DNA of 18,298 bases from Alphaproteobacteria bacterium (GTDB taxonomy: Bacteria > Pseudomonadota > Alphaproteobacteria > Micavibrionales > Micavibrionaceae): contig JAUILO010000035.1 in the NCBI GenBank assembly GCA_030432775.1, positions 1 to 18,298 of the forward strand. The letters are read 5' to 3'. The notes beneath the pieces were generated by a model. That model was not told where the DNA came from, did no database searches, and worked only from the letters and a program-made list of their open reading frames with translations. Each line of letters starts with the position of its first letter. Position 1 is the first letter of the stretch. A program made the translations under genes and the position numbers. This document shows positions 1 through 8,194 of the stretch, piece by piece.

Positions 1-462
1 CCTCTGGGCGGGAGTCGGGGAAGCCTGAACCGGACTTTAATCAATGTTGTGATCATATTTGTGGTAAGTGGATTTTGGCATGGAGCAAATTGGACATTTA
101 TCATCTGGGGAGCCTTGAATGCTATATACTTTATTCCCTTACTCATCTTTAACCTGAACAGGTCTAATTTAAATACTGTTGCACAAGATTCCTGGATACC
201 GTCATTAAAGGAATCCTTATCAATGTTATTGACATTTACCTTGGTAACGGCAGCATGGATTTTTTTTCGGGCAGAGTCTGTGGACCATGCAAACAACTAC
301 ATATTAGGTATCCTGCAAATGGATATTGGCTGTTGGGTAACCGATTTCACGGCCGCGTTGATCCCCCTTTTGCACAGTGCCCTGTATTTCCCATTTCCAG
401 CCCAGCAGATCATTGGCTGTGTCGATTTGGCCGTGTCGCAGGGCGTTCCGGATACGTGTTGA
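1..462 (+). pseudogene. MBOAT-family membrane O-acyltransferase (AlgI-like), C-terminal part, truncated at both ends
   Basis: The frame is open from base 1, so the 5' part lies outside the window. The readable part has the hallmark of the MBOAT family (AlgI/DltB type, which move acyl groups onto extracellular polysaccharide): PLGGSRGSLNRT, then a hydrophobic helix with SGFWHGANWTFIIWG, whose histidine is the presumed catalytic residue, then a second hydrophobic block ending AAWIFFRAE, typical of the AlgI C-terminus. Family resemblance stops near base 300-312. The remaining ~50 codons to the stop at 462 are simply the antisense of the ribF remnant on the other strand, so they are not real MBOAT sequence. 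I read this as a gene that lost its 3' end at a rearrangement joint. An assembly joint is the alternative. Confidence 0.8.
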
Positions 463-945
463 TGAGATGCGTTCTTCATTTTCTGTGCAGTATTCGTCAA
501 CGATGGTTACCGTATATCCGGCTTGTTGCAGCGTTTGTGCATTGCCCTTGCGTAGCTGGCCAAAATGGAAATCATCCCCGACAACAATATGCGCGGGCTT
601 CAGGCCGTCTTTTAATACGCTATCGATAAAGCTAAGTGGCGATTGGCTGGCAAAGTCCCAGTTGAAATCCAGAATACATGTAAAATCGATTCCGTATTGT
701 TCTAGAATGCGGTTTTTTATAGCCCGCGGCGTAAGACGGAATGGCGGGTCATTCGGGCGGAATAGATGTCTTGGGTGTGGTTCGAACGTCAATAACCCGA
801 TTTTCAAATTACGGGCGTGTGCAATTTCTTTGGCCTGATCAAGCAAGTGTTTGTGACCCTTGTGAACGCCATCAAAATTACCAATGACCAGTAGCTGGTC
901 ATTTTCATCAGTTGTAATGTTGTTCAAGGACTCGATAATCTTCAT
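304..945 (-). pseudogene. ribF: Truncated bifunctional riboflavin kinase / FAD synthetase RibF
   Basis: RibF phosphorylates riboflavin to FMN and adenylates FMN to FAD in the cytoplasm. The N-terminal FAD synthetase domain is complete: GNFDGVHKGHKHLL at residues 22-35 with the HxGH nucleotide-binding motif (His28, His31), GDDFHFG at 123-129, and SSTRIR at 161-166. The C-terminal riboflavin kinase domain starts (GREIGYPTAN, 198-207, containing the PTAN metal/ATP motif) but stops at residue 213, whereas the family is about 310 residues long. About 100 residues are missing, so kinase activity should be lost while FAD synthetase activity is conceivable. The break falls where the MBOAT remnant on the other strand begins. 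RibF is normally essential, so another copy should exist or the joint is artificial. The ATG at 945 is preceded by an AGGG-like ribosome binding site. Confidence 0.85.
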
Positions 946-993
946 TGTTCAGACCCTAATTCGATGACAAGCATCTTTCAAGTTTTATGATTA

Positions 994-999
994 TATAAT
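994..999 (+). promoter_or_regulatory. Perfect -10 hexamer close to the 1014 start codon
   Basis: TATAAT lies 15-20 bases before the ATG at 1014. A transcript would start near 1006 and leave an untranslated leader of only about 8 bases. No Shine-Dalgarno sequence is visible and I found no convincing -35 at 16-18 bp. Leaderless or near-leaderless expression is inferred. Confidence 0.4.
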
Positions 1000-1013
1000 A
1001 TGCTTCTAATCTA

Positions 1014-1766
1014 ATGAGTTTTGAATATTTATCATTTAGGCCGCAAGAAGGCACTGTAAAGCGACTGGCATTTATCTTTCACGGATATGGCCGGAATGCC
1101 TCATATGTGCGCAAAATCGCTGAAGCCATGCAGGAGAAAATCCCCAATTTATTGGTGATTGCGCCCGAAGGGCCTGAGGTTTTCGTTCTACCTGATGATG
1201 ATGACGGACGTGATCCCGTGTTACAGGTGCCCCGTCAGCTTCGCGAGGATACTGATTCCGGAGAGAATGACGTTAGTCCAGAAGATAAACTGCGCTATGC
1301 GCCCGAACAACGTCAGTGGTTTGGTATTAAAGGCGCAAGTCTTGAAGAACTGAATAAAAGCATGCTGAAAATAGCTGCGGAGCTGAATGAATTTATTGAC
1401 GAACAGCGCGATAAAGAAGGGCTGGAAAACGAAGATATTGTCATTTCCGGTTTCTCCCAAGGTGGCGCGGTGGCGCTGTTTACCGCTTATATGCGCGATG
1501 ATCCTGTGCGCTGCGTTATCGCACATAGTGGTTTGTTCTTTTTGGTCGATGGTTTGAAAAGCGATAGCCCGACGTTATTCGTTTATGGCGATCAGGACGA
1601 AGAATTTTCCAATGAACGCTACGCTGCTGTTATTCATGGGTTACAGCAACATTGTCAGGATTTAACCGTCGAGAAGATTGAAGGGTTAACCCATAAAACC
1701 AATCAGGAATCGCGCGAGACGATGGCACAATACGTTAAAGATCAATTCAAAATAGGCCCGCCATAA
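1014..1766 (+). CDS. Alpha/beta hydrolase, phospholipase/carboxylesterase family (Abhydrolase_2 type)
   Basis: A 250-residue cytoplasmic serine hydrolase without a signal peptide. The oxyanion-side motif FHGYGRN is at residues 22-28, the WFG block that the family has before its third helix at 102-104, and the nucleophile elbow GFSQGG at 146-151 with Ser148. The probable remaining triad members are Asp195 (YGDQDE, 191-196) and His227 (GLTHKT, 224-229). Family members hydrolyse carboxyl esters, lysophospholipids or acyl-thioesters; the substrate here cannot be read. An acidic insertion around residues 61-95 (four Asp in a row at 61-64) is longer than in compact family members. It is divergent from ribF and convergent with the DUF2147 gene. 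The ATG at 1014 lacks a ribosome binding site, but a -10 box sits just upstream. Confidence 0.85.
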   Translation: MSFEYLSFRPQEGTVKRLAFIFHGYGRNASYVRKIAEAMQEKIPNLLVIAPEGPEVFVLPDDDDGRDPVLQVPRQLREDTDSGENDVSPEDKLRYAPEQRQWFGIKGASLEELNKSMLKIAAELNEFIDEQRDKEGLENEDIVISGFSQGGAVALFTAYMRDDPVRCVIAHSGLFFLVDGLKSDSPTLFVYGDQDEEFSNERYAAVIHGLQQHCQDLTVEKIEGLTHKTNQESRETMAQYVKDQFKIGPP

Positions 1767-1828
1767 TTTACGGTGTATCCGTATTGCTGCGAGCCCATTT
1801 CATTATTTTGTATTATTTGGTTTGGATA

Positions 1829-2314
1829 TTATTCAGCGGCACATGGTGTGTAAGCATTCTTGCTGACGCGTGTCCATATCTGGCTTTTGCCAAATAAGGG
1901 CATGCCAACATAGCCGCGTACTTCGATTTTCTCATCTGAAATTACCTGAATGGTGGAGTGATAATCATCACCGGAATCGGCTTTGTAGATTTCACCATCG
2001 ACCCAGAATTTATCATCCTGTTTTTCAAAGCCGCTCATGATCTGTAGCTGGCAAAGGGGGCGTGTGCGAAGGGATTCTTCCGGATTTTTTGTGTCGTGCT
2101 GCATGCCACCTTCAATGATCCAGTAGATACTGCCGCATAATGTTTTTTGATCTGCGCATTGACCGATGTGAATAACAGAACGCTCATTTTGTGTTAGCCA
2201 GTAACCTTGTGGGTCATTCGCCGCCGAAGCGCTTTGTGGTAATGCTGCCATGAATAATGCCATCATAAGACAGAAGATAGGTGCATAGTAAATTGTTTTG
2301 AAAATAGATCTCAT
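1829..2314 (-). CDS. DUF2147 family periplasmic protein
   Basis: 161 residues. A signal peptide (residues 1 to about 31, hydrophobic core followed by SASA-AND) indicates export. The mature part has the DUF2147 pattern: GYWLTQNERSVIHI, CGSIYWI, KNPEE with RTRPLC, then DGEIYKADSGDDYHSTI and VRGYVGMPLFGKSQIWTR near the C-terminus. The family is widespread in Proteobacteria as a small lipocalin-like barrel with no settled function. Two of its cysteines (in GQCADQKTLCG) could form a disulfide. The ATG has a good ribosome binding site (GGGGA, 7 bases upstream). The gene starts 38 bases after the Ppx/GppA stop, so it is probably the last gene of that cluster. Confidence 0.85.
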   Translation of the reverse strand: MRSIFKTIYYAPIFCLMMALFMAALPQSASAANDPQGYWLTQNERSVIHIGQCADQKTLCGSIYWIIEGGMQHDTKNPEESLRTRPLCQLQIMSGFEKQDDKFWVDGEIYKADSGDDYHSTIQVISDEKIEVRGYVGMPLFGKSQIWTRVSKNAYTPCAAE

Positions 2315-2352
2315 CTGTTCGTCCCCGTATTGTTTGCGGTACAGTTAAAGTG

Positions 2353-3291
2353 TTACGCGGGCTCTTTGTCTTTATTTATTTCTTTTTGTTCGTTTGTATC
2401 GCGAGCCAGTGTGAATAATAACCCATCTCGAAGGCCTGCGTTAGAGAATTTTATATTTTCAAATTGAATTTCATCGATCAATGCTTGTAACGCAATGACA
2501 GCATAAGGAATAAGCTTTGTGCGGTCATCGGCCACGCCGTATTCACTCATCAGAATATCCGGCGCTGTTTTATACATATGTTCTAGAAAGTCGCGAAGTT
2601 CGCTTGCGGCAACTTCATAGCCGTGACTATGCGTGTCTTTAATGCCTTTCCAGTATTGGTGTGCTTCGGCCACAGCCCGCCATGATCCGCCAACGGCATA
2701 AAATGTGTTATATTGCCTGTAATGATCACCGATATCCTTCAAGTATCCTATCGCATGGTCATAGGCGTCTTGCTGGCGTGGATGTAAACGCAATACGCCA
2801 ATAGGCAGGCTCAGCCCATTAGAAGGCTTTCCCTCGCTAATGTTCGATAGTTCCAGACTGCCGCCGCCAAGGTCCCCCGCTAGTCCGTGACTGTCTGGAA
2901 ATGCGGATAACACGCCATAGCCAGAATAAAGGGCTTCTTGTTCGCCGGATAAAACCTGAACATCAAGTCCGGTTTTTTCTTTGATATCTTCGATGAATTC
3001 TTGCCCGTCATGGGCTTCGCGTACTGCGGCGGTTGCGATGATATGCAGGGTTGTAATCTGATTTTCTGAAAGTTGTGCCGAAAATTTCTTCAATATATCG
3101 GTGGTCATGACCTTGCCTTGCGGGCATAGCTTTCCGGTCTGATCCAGATACTGACCAAGAGCACAGATTTTACGTTCATTGCTGGTGATTGTAATGTCGT
3201 TGCCGTAAACGCGGTAACACACCATCCGCACTGAATTAGAGCCGATATCGATAATTGCTATGTCAGTGTGCGCGCCGTTTGTTTGCGTCAT
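2353..3291 (-). CDS. Ppx/GppA family phosphatase (exopolyphosphatase or pppGpp phosphohydrolase)
   Basis: 312 residues of the ASKHA fold. The phosphate-1 loop IDIGSNSVRM is at residues 14-23, the catalytic-glutamate segment SGEQEALYSGYG at 115-126, phosphate-2 loop DLGGGSLEL at 140-148, and a late glycine motif AVGGSWRA near 199-206. The family removes terminal phosphates from polyphosphate or the 5' phosphate from pppGpp; the sequence does not tell which. Its length matches the single-domain form; the HD-like C-terminal extension of ~500-residue members such as E. coli Ppx is absent. It starts 11 bases after the DUF481 stop without a clear ribosome binding site, so translational coupling is likely. 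Confidence 0.85.
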   Translation of the reverse strand: MTQTNGAHTDIAIIDIGSNSVRMVCYRVYGNDITITSNERKICALGQYLDQTGKLCPQGKVMTTDILKKFSAQLSENQITTLHIIATAAVREAHDGQEFIEDIKEKTGLDVQVLSGEQEALYSGYGVLSAFPDSHGLAGDLGGGSLELSNISEGKPSNGLSLPIGVLRLHPRQQDAYDHAIGYLKDIGDHYRQYNTFYAVGGSWRAVAEAHQYWKGIKDTHSHGYEVAASELRDFLEHMYKTAPDILMSEYGVADDRTKLIPYAVIALQALIDEIQFENIKFSNAGLRDGLLFTLARDTNEQKEINKDKEPA

Positions 3292-3302
3292 TAATTTTTA
3301 TT

Positions 3303-4376
3303 TTACCACTCATAACCGAGTTTTACGCTGTATATTACGTCTTCTTCTTTTGCGTCATTGGCCGGTTTGTTATCCCAATCGAAATCAATACCGCCAGACG
3401 CCACAATACCAAACTTGATAGGAATACGTATACCACTTTCACTTTCGAATAAGAAGTCTTCTGTGTCCTCGGTCGGGACGAGAAGATCGTGGTTATGAAA
3501 TACCTGAAACGCCTTGTCCCAGATTTTCTGGTCATAATCAAAGCTCCAATGTGCGGCAAGGCTTTCTTCTGTGTCGTCGTTTTCAAAGCTTTCATGTAAA
3601 TATGTTGCGCCTATTACGTATTTCAGGTTCAGCTCATCTGTTTCAAAAGCCTGATGACCAATACCAAGTCCGACTTTGGTACGCAGATCCAGATCTTGTA
3701 TATCGTTTTGCGTAAAGCCGAGCGTGCTGTTCATGAACCATTGTTCGGTATAGAAGTAATCAAGCCCGAGATTGAGGGTTTTGTTATTGACGGTAATTTC
3801 GTCTTCTTCTTCTTCGCGGTGATATTCGGCTTTGATATTTGCACGGTAATCTTCCCAGCGCGCTTTAAGGCCGGCATTAGCGTTGATGTTATTTTTTTCA
3901 CTATTACCGCTTTGAAGACCAGCGCCAAAATCAGCACGGCCGGACCATTTTGCGCCTAAAAAGATATGTTCGGATTTTTCTGTTTTGGCTGGTGGTGCGC
4001 TGGCCGGGATGACGGCTACGGTTTGTGCGGCTGTGACGGATGTTTGGGTTGCGGCGGATGATGCCTGTATATCTGATCGCGCGGCGGACGGATATGCGGC
4101 CGCGCCGGTGTTGTCTTGTTCTGCTTCACTTTCTTGAATCTGTGGTTCCAGATCAGCGCGAAGATTTGTAATGCGATCCCACGGTACTTCGAATGTTCCG
4201 AACTGGCTTTTCACAGTAACGTGTTCTGTTGTTGTCGCAGTGATATCGCCATTAATGCGGTCACCATTTTTAAAATGGATTGTGGCGCCTTGGGCGGTGC
4301 TTGCGAAAACACAAACGGATAAAATGGCTGCGGCAGATAGTGTGAAGGAAGAATGAAGAGCTGTTAGAACGGACAT
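3303..4376 (-). CDS. DUF481 family outer-membrane beta-barrel protein
   Basis: 357 residues. A signal peptide covers residues 1 to about 30 (FASTAQGA before the cut). The mature N-terminus TIHFKNGDRINGDI...VPWDRITNL resembles the small barrel that precedes many DUF481 domains. A low-complexity Ala/Ser/Thr/Pro linker follows (about residues 90-130). The C-terminal ~220 residues alternate polar and aromatic residues in short strands (WSGRADFGAGLQSGNSE, KAEYHREEE, VKLGYEW), and the chain ends in an aromatic residue, as outer-membrane barrel proteins do. The family is called YdiY-like or salt-induced outer membrane protein; its cargo is unknown. It is the first gene of the cluster with Ppx/GppA and DUF2147. 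The 250-base gap upstream (4377-4626) is AT-rich, with a near-palindrome TAGGCAATGCCTA at 4476-4488 and no gene that I can support. Confidence 0.8.
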   Translation of the reverse strand: MSVLTALHSSFTLSAAAILSVCVFASTAQGATIHFKNGDRINGDITATTTEHVTVKSQFGTFEVPWDRITNLRADLEPQIQESEAEQDNTGAAAYPSAARSDIQASSAATQTSVTAAQTVAVIPASAPPAKTEKSEHIFLGAKWSGRADFGAGLQSGNSEKNNINANAGLKARWEDYRANIKAEYHREEEEDEITVNNKTLNLGLDYFYTEQWFMNSTLGFTQNDIQDLDLRTKVGLGIGHQAFETDELNLKYVIGATYLHESFENDDTEESLAAHWSFDYDQKIWDKAFQVFHNHDLLVPTEDTEDFLFESESGIRIPIKFGIVASGGIDFDWDNKPANDAKEEDVIYSVKLGYEW

Positions 4377-4626
4377 ATTAAAAACTCTGGTTAATTTATA
4401 AAGCTCGTATTGGATTTAAATTAATTTAAGGATTAGCAAGCTAGCATTAACATGGTCACGCAGTCTATAAAATATTAGGCAATGCCTATATATCACGGTT
4501 ATGGGGAATAATATTTGTTATTTGGCGCTGCTGTGCGCTTTTGAAAGGTTTCTTATGATCTGCCATCGGCGATCTATACACTCTATATATTATGTGCGTG
4601 CGGATAATTGGTGTGACAGATCAGCT

Positions 4627-5667
4627 TTATACGAGAGCGGCTGCGCTGTAGGTGGATGTTTTGTGTGTGTCGTTATCGCTAGCAGGATTGCTTGGTGCGG
4701 GGGTAGCAGCGGCAACTTGTAGTGGTTCGGTTGCCTGTCCTGCGGCAGCATAGGCAGATGTCAGGCTGACTGGCGCAACAAGACCGTTGCCGACATTGGC
4801 AGCCACAGACATGCCTTCTGTTGTTTCGTTTGGCGCGGGCTCGGTGAGGCGCTGTTTTTCGCTACGCATTGCGGCAATAACGGATTCAGGGCTGGTAAGC
4901 GCTTTATTGAGGCCATCGCCGGCGTAATAGCTTCTGCCGTTCATGTCTTTGGGTAGGGATGCCCATTCTTTAGACAGGTTATTCATAAACTTGGCTTCGC
5001 TGATATTGCCGGCCAGATAATCGTCATAACCGCGGCGGTTCAGAAGAACAGTCGCCATACGGTCTTGCATGTCTTCGGAGAATGTTTCTTTACCTGTCAG
5101 ACCCATTTCTTTTTTTAGACCATCAAGTGTATCGTGAATAATCTGGTAACGTCCGGCGGCGGATGATGGCGAGCCAGCGCGAACAAAATTTGTCTGCCAT
5201 TGTAATACTTCATCGACAGTCATATGTGTCAGGTCAATTTCTTTGCCGCCATAAACCACATTATAATTGCCGTTTGATTCATGTTCGGAGATCAAGTCAA
5301 GCAGGCTGCCATTTAAGGCGGAGGCTGCATCAAAATCGAAATTATTGAAATCTTGTGTTTCGCGCCAGTTCCAGCCGTTTTCTTCCATTCGGGAACGCCA
5401 CGCAGCTGTATCCTCGGGGCTATCAAAGCCCATAATAGCGCCTGTCAGGTTATCAAAACCTTCAAAGCCCTGTCCGCCCAAAAATTGTACGAAAAACATG
5501 AAAAGCGAAGCGATAGCTTGCTGAAAAGAATTGAGGTCATTAAAGCCGATAAATTCGTCATTACGGCGTGCATCCTCGAGGTTGGAGCGATCATGCTCTA
5601 ACATCTCGTTTCTAACGAGATCATCTCTTTGTATGGCTTCCGCCTGATCTAATGGGCTCACACTCAT
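4627..5667 (-). CDS. Protein with a lambda-lysozyme-like (GH104-type) muramidase domain
   Basis: 346 residues. The central part (about 118-245) resembles phage lambda endolysin R and related lytic transglycosylases: LLDLISEHESNGNYNVVYGG with Glu130 as candidate catalytic acid, then SSAAGRYQI (168-176), a helix with MGLTGKETFSEDMQDRMA, and KEWASLPKD (233-241), the counterpart of the lambda NIWASLPG block. The target would be peptidoglycan. The N-terminal ~115 residues are charged with one hydrophobic stretch (FQQAIASLFMFFVQFLGG, 48-65) and are not part of the enzyme domain. The C-terminal ~80 residues are Ala/Pro/Thr-rich. There is no classical signal peptide and no phage gene beside it, so how it reaches the wall is open. 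A cell-wall remodelling or rod-type structure assembly role is inferred only. Confidence 0.65.
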   Translation of the reverse strand: MSVSPLDQAEAIQRDDLVRNEMLEHDRSNLEDARRNDEFIGFNDLNSFQQAIASLFMFFVQFLGGQGFEGFDNLTGAIMGFDSPEDTAAWRSRMEENGWNWRETQDFNNFDFDAASALNGSLLDLISEHESNGNYNVVYGGKEIDLTHMTVDEVLQWQTNFVRAGSPSSAAGRYQIIHDTLDGLKKEMGLTGKETFSEDMQDRMATVLLNRRGYDDYLAGNISEAKFMNNLSKEWASLPKDMNGRSYYAGDGLNKALTSPESVIAAMRSEKQRLTEPAPNETTEGMSVAANVGNGLVAPVSLTSAYAAAGQATEPLQVAAATPAPSNPASDNDTHKTSTYSAAALV

Positions 5668-5769
5668 CTAATAACCACTATACCATAAAATTTGTATTTT
5701 CGTAATAATTCTAGGACAAAATAGTTAATATTTCTTAACGATGCGTATATTTTTTTCTTGTGAATGCGA

Positions 5770-6828
5770 TTACGTCTTTTTCTGTGCCTTAAGCAGGTTT
5801 TGGATCAGTAGATTCATGATGGTGTAAGCTATTTTATCGGCCTTTTCGGTGTCTACATTGGCTATATCGCTAAACAGTACCGCGTTCTCAGGTGGCTTTT
5901 CCGTTTTTTTACTGTCACAGATTTCATATATTTCGTCAGCGAATATAATGTCGCGCTCATCTCTTAGCCAGTTTATCTCGTCTTTGTGCTGTGTAGTAAT
6001 GTGCTTTTTAAAGGCTGGCTTCAAAACCGGTTTCTGTGCGCCTGCCAAAGGCGAGATTTGACGTAGTAAACCGTTTAGCGCAGAGCTTTCGACGTTAAAT
6101 TTATCGTCCGTGCCGGCATAAACATGATGCCTGAACTTTTGCATGACATAGGCAGATTCGGCGCTAAGGCTTTCATTCTGGTTGATGACTTTAACGACAT
6201 TGTCCTGTTCAATTTCTGGTAAGAATTGATGTATAAATTCTTGCACAGCGCATTGGTTTTTCAATGTGTTTTTATTGAGCGCGACAATATGCACCTTTGT
6301 GCCGAACACTTCCTCATAGCTCTGGATGATCTCTTTATAAGGAATATGATAGGAATAGGGATCAATGATTGTGCTGGATGCCTTGATAAGCTGCTGTGTG
6401 GCTGAAAGATAGTATGAAGCGGGATCACGAACATATAAAACAATGTCCAGATTTTGTATGTATGGTTTTAATAAATTCTTGAGTTTTGGCAGGCTTTTAA
6501 GCTGTTCTGGCTGTGACAGGATTTCAGAAGACAGAATAAGTGTTTTCGGCTTGTGGGCTTTAACCAGTGTATCAATTTGTGCCATGAAATTTTGCGTATG
6601 CGTTTTGAGCTGGCTATAGGCTGCGCCTGTATATTGCTGTTTGTGGGCGCGTGGCAGGTCTTTTTCGCTGCGCGTGGCTGTGCCCAAAAAGAAGTGGTTG
6701 CCACCGTGACCGGGAATGAGCGGATATAATATGCCGCGCTCTAGCAACGCATCATAGGCCTGAGCCAGAGAATTTTGAATGCTCGTTGTGGCCGTTTTCG
6801 GCATGCCGATATGGAGGATCGTGCGCAT
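5770..6828 (-). CDS. P-loop sulfotransferase-like protein
   Basis: 352 residues, cytoplasmic. The N-terminus ILHIGMPKTATTSIQNSL (4-21) is the 5'-phosphosulfate loop of PAPS-dependent sulfotransferases in the variant common in bacterial cell-surface sulfotransferases. LDIVLYVRDPASYYLSA (128-144) supplies the 3'-phosphate-binding Arg134 and the Ser near 142. Such enzymes move sulfate from PAPS to a sugar, lipid or polysaccharide; the acceptor is unknown. A helix-rich C-terminal part (about 240-352) has no recognised fold. It is a stand-alone gene, with more than 100 bases to the gene on its left and about 250 to the one on its right. The ATG at 6828 has no strong ribosome binding site. Confidence 0.8.
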   Translation of the reverse strand: MRTILHIGMPKTATTSIQNSLAQAYDALLERGILYPLIPGHGGNHFFLGTATRSEKDLPRAHKQQYTGAAYSQLKTHTQNFMAQIDTLVKAHKPKTLILSSEILSQPEQLKSLPKLKNLLKPYIQNLDIVLYVRDPASYYLSATQQLIKASSTIIDPYSYHIPYKEIIQSYEEVFGTKVHIVALNKNTLKNQCAVQEFIHQFLPEIEQDNVVKVINQNESLSAESAYVMQKFRHHVYAGTDDKFNVESSALNGLLRQISPLAGAQKPVLKPAFKKHITTQHKDEINWLRDERDIIFADEIYEICDSKKTEKPPENAVLFSDIANVDTEKADKIAYTIMNLLIQNLLKAQKKT

Positions 6829-6960
6829 AATTTGGTTCGCTTTGTTTTTATCTTTGGGGTTTTATGTCTGGTTGTAAGATGTGCTTATTCGTATCAAAGG
6901 GGAATGGTAACATTTAATGAAAAGTGGCTCAATACAGTGGCGCATAATGGCACCGATGTC

Positions 6961-7002
6961 GCATACAATAAAGCCGTGTACAATAAGCCGTGTACAATAA
7001 AG
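6961..7002. repeat. Three tandem copies of a 14-15 bp unit (GTGTACAATAAGCC)
   Basis: Copies start at 6961 (variant GCATACAATAAAGCC), 6976 (exact) and 6990 (incomplete, running into the hairpin at 7002). They lie between the sulfotransferase start and the small membrane protein gene. This could be slippage of a short repeat or a cluster of protein sites. Confidence 0.7.
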
Positions 7003-7029
7003 AAGTGACAAATACGACTTTGTCACTTC
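7002..7029 (-). terminator. Probable intrinsic terminator of the 7079-7408 gene
   Basis: Perfect 11-bp inverted repeat GAAGTGACAAA (7002-7012) and TTTGTCACTTC (7019-7029) with a 6-base loop. Read on the minus strand it is followed by TTTATTGTA, a modest U-tract. It is 50 bases downstream of the small gene's stop. The + strand side has a longer T run (from about 7045), but no + gene ends here. Confidence 0.6.
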
Positions 7030-7078
7030 ACCGCCGTTTATTGTGTTTTTTTTGCTTTTTATAGATCTAATTGCATAT

Positions 7079-7408
7079 CTAAGAAGGTTTGCGCCTGATG
7101 GCGGATATGCCTGCTCCCGCGCCAACAATAAGTAGACCTGTGCCCAAACCGGCCAGCAATCCTGTTCCTGTCTTCTTAAGGTTATCAGCTGTGCGCAGTT
7201 TCGAAGCTTCGAAAGCTGTGTAATATTCCTGATGATAGTCAGATTCTATATCAAGCAAAGCCGGATTGTTTTTTGTGGCTTGCTCCATATATTCGGAAAA
7301 AGGCTTGTTAAACATGGTTGAAATTGCACCGCCGGCTAGCCCAAGTGCTGAAAAGCCAAAAACAACGGCTAGTTGTTTGATTTTTTTCACACTGCTTTCG
7401 TAACTCAT
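7079..7408 (-). CDS. Small two-helix membrane protein, function unknown
   Basis: 109 residues. Two hydrophobic, glycine-rich segments (about 13-31, LAVVFGFSALGLAGGAI, and about 84-103, LLAGLGTGLLIVGAGAGI) flank a polar stretch of about 50 residues containing SDYHQEYYTAFEASKL. The Lys/Arg distribution (KKIK before helix 1, IRRK after helix 2) suggests both ends in the cytoplasm with the middle in the periplasm. I do not recognise a family. The start has GGAG 8 bases upstream. TTGAAT and TTACAA spaced 17 bp lie farther upstream and could be its promoter. It probably has its own transcription unit, given the hairpin after its stop. Confidence 0.6.
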   Translation of the reverse strand: MSYESSVKKIKQLAVVFGFSALGLAGGAISTMFNKPFSEYMEQATKNNPALLDIESDYHQEYYTAFEASKLRTADNLKKTGTGLLAGLGTGLLIVGAGAGISAIRRKPS

Positions 7409-7566
7409 ATATTCTGCTCCGTGATTAAAGATTGCTGTTTAAACTCACCGAAATTTGTGTTCGGCAAGAGTGTTGTAACATGGGTGATTATGTTAATTCA
7501 AGATAAAAGTTAATTTTTTAACTATTTATGCTTGGAGGCAGATATTTTGATGCTTCAGGTAAGGGG

Positions 7567-7592
7567 GAGCATTCATGAAGACGAGCATTCAT
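7567..7592. repeat. 10-bp direct repeat GAGCATTCAT with 16-bp period
   Basis: Two exact copies at 7567-7576 and 7583-7592, in the 265-base gap between the two small unknown genes. Protein-binding half sites are possible. No + strand gene worth calling starts here. Confidence 0.45.
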
Positions 7593-7674
7593 ATTGCACT
7601 GTGAAGGTATTTGCCCTCATAGTTACATGTTTTGTTAAATCGTGTGATGTTTGTTTTAGGTTTGTTGCCGGGGG

Positions 7675-8154
7675 CTAAGGTTTGATACCGCCAGTTATAA
7701 CGGTAAAGCTTTTTGCGCGTGCCATCTTTTCTGCGGCATGGGTGATCTTATGAACGGCCCGATCGGCCATTTCCGGCTCTAATCCTAACGCGGTACAATA
7801 GGTCTCTAGCTGTTCTGTCGCAAGCGCTCTATCGCTATTGGCCTCCGGTCCTGTTGCGGCAGCCTCAAAGATGCGTTTCAAGAATATTTTGCGCTCTATT
7901 ATACTATTTGAAAGGTTGATTGCGCGTGGCACAACACCTGGCTGAAAGCTGTTATCATCGTGTTCTGGCCCTAAATCTGCGGTTGGTATAGCCTGAATGA
8001 AAGAGGCAACGGCTGGGTCGCTTTGATACAACGCATCAAGCTTGTCAGTATATCCGGGAAATGCTGTTGAGAGTTTTTCTCTGCGCAGTCTTTCGCGCAG
8101 CAAGCGATAGTAATTGCTCATATCCGGTTCAATTACGGAAGGGGCGTAGCTCAT
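7675..8154 (-). CDS. Conserved-looking helical protein of unknown function
   Basis: 159 residues, soluble, with no signal peptide or membrane segment. The N-terminus (YYRLLRERLRREKL, about 15-28) is strongly basic and helical; the rest is predicted helical with Ala/Glu-rich segments (ALATEQLETYCTALGLEPEMADRAVHKIT). I do not recognise a family. Coding is supported by an AGGA ribosome binding site 8 bases before the ATG, by a good promoter upstream (8208-8237), and by a normal codon pattern for this neighbourhood. The promoter carries a palindrome over its -10 box, so the gene is probably repressor-controlled. Confidence 0.6.
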   Translation of the reverse strand: MSYAPSVIEPDMSNYYRLLRERLRREKLSTAFPGYTDKLDALYQSDPAVASFIQAIPTADLGPEHDDNSFQPGVVPRAINLSNSIIERKIFLKRIFEAAATGPEANSDRALATEQLETYCTALGLEPEMADRAVHKITHAAEKMARAKSFTVITGGIKP

Positions 8155-8194
8155 AACATTGTTCCTAACTGACGGTGCGTGTTTATTTTGTTCC

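Noticed and set aside
377..838. 153-codon + strand frame opposite ribF
   Set aside because: Antisense shadow of a recognisable gene, with no family resemblance or ribosome binding site.
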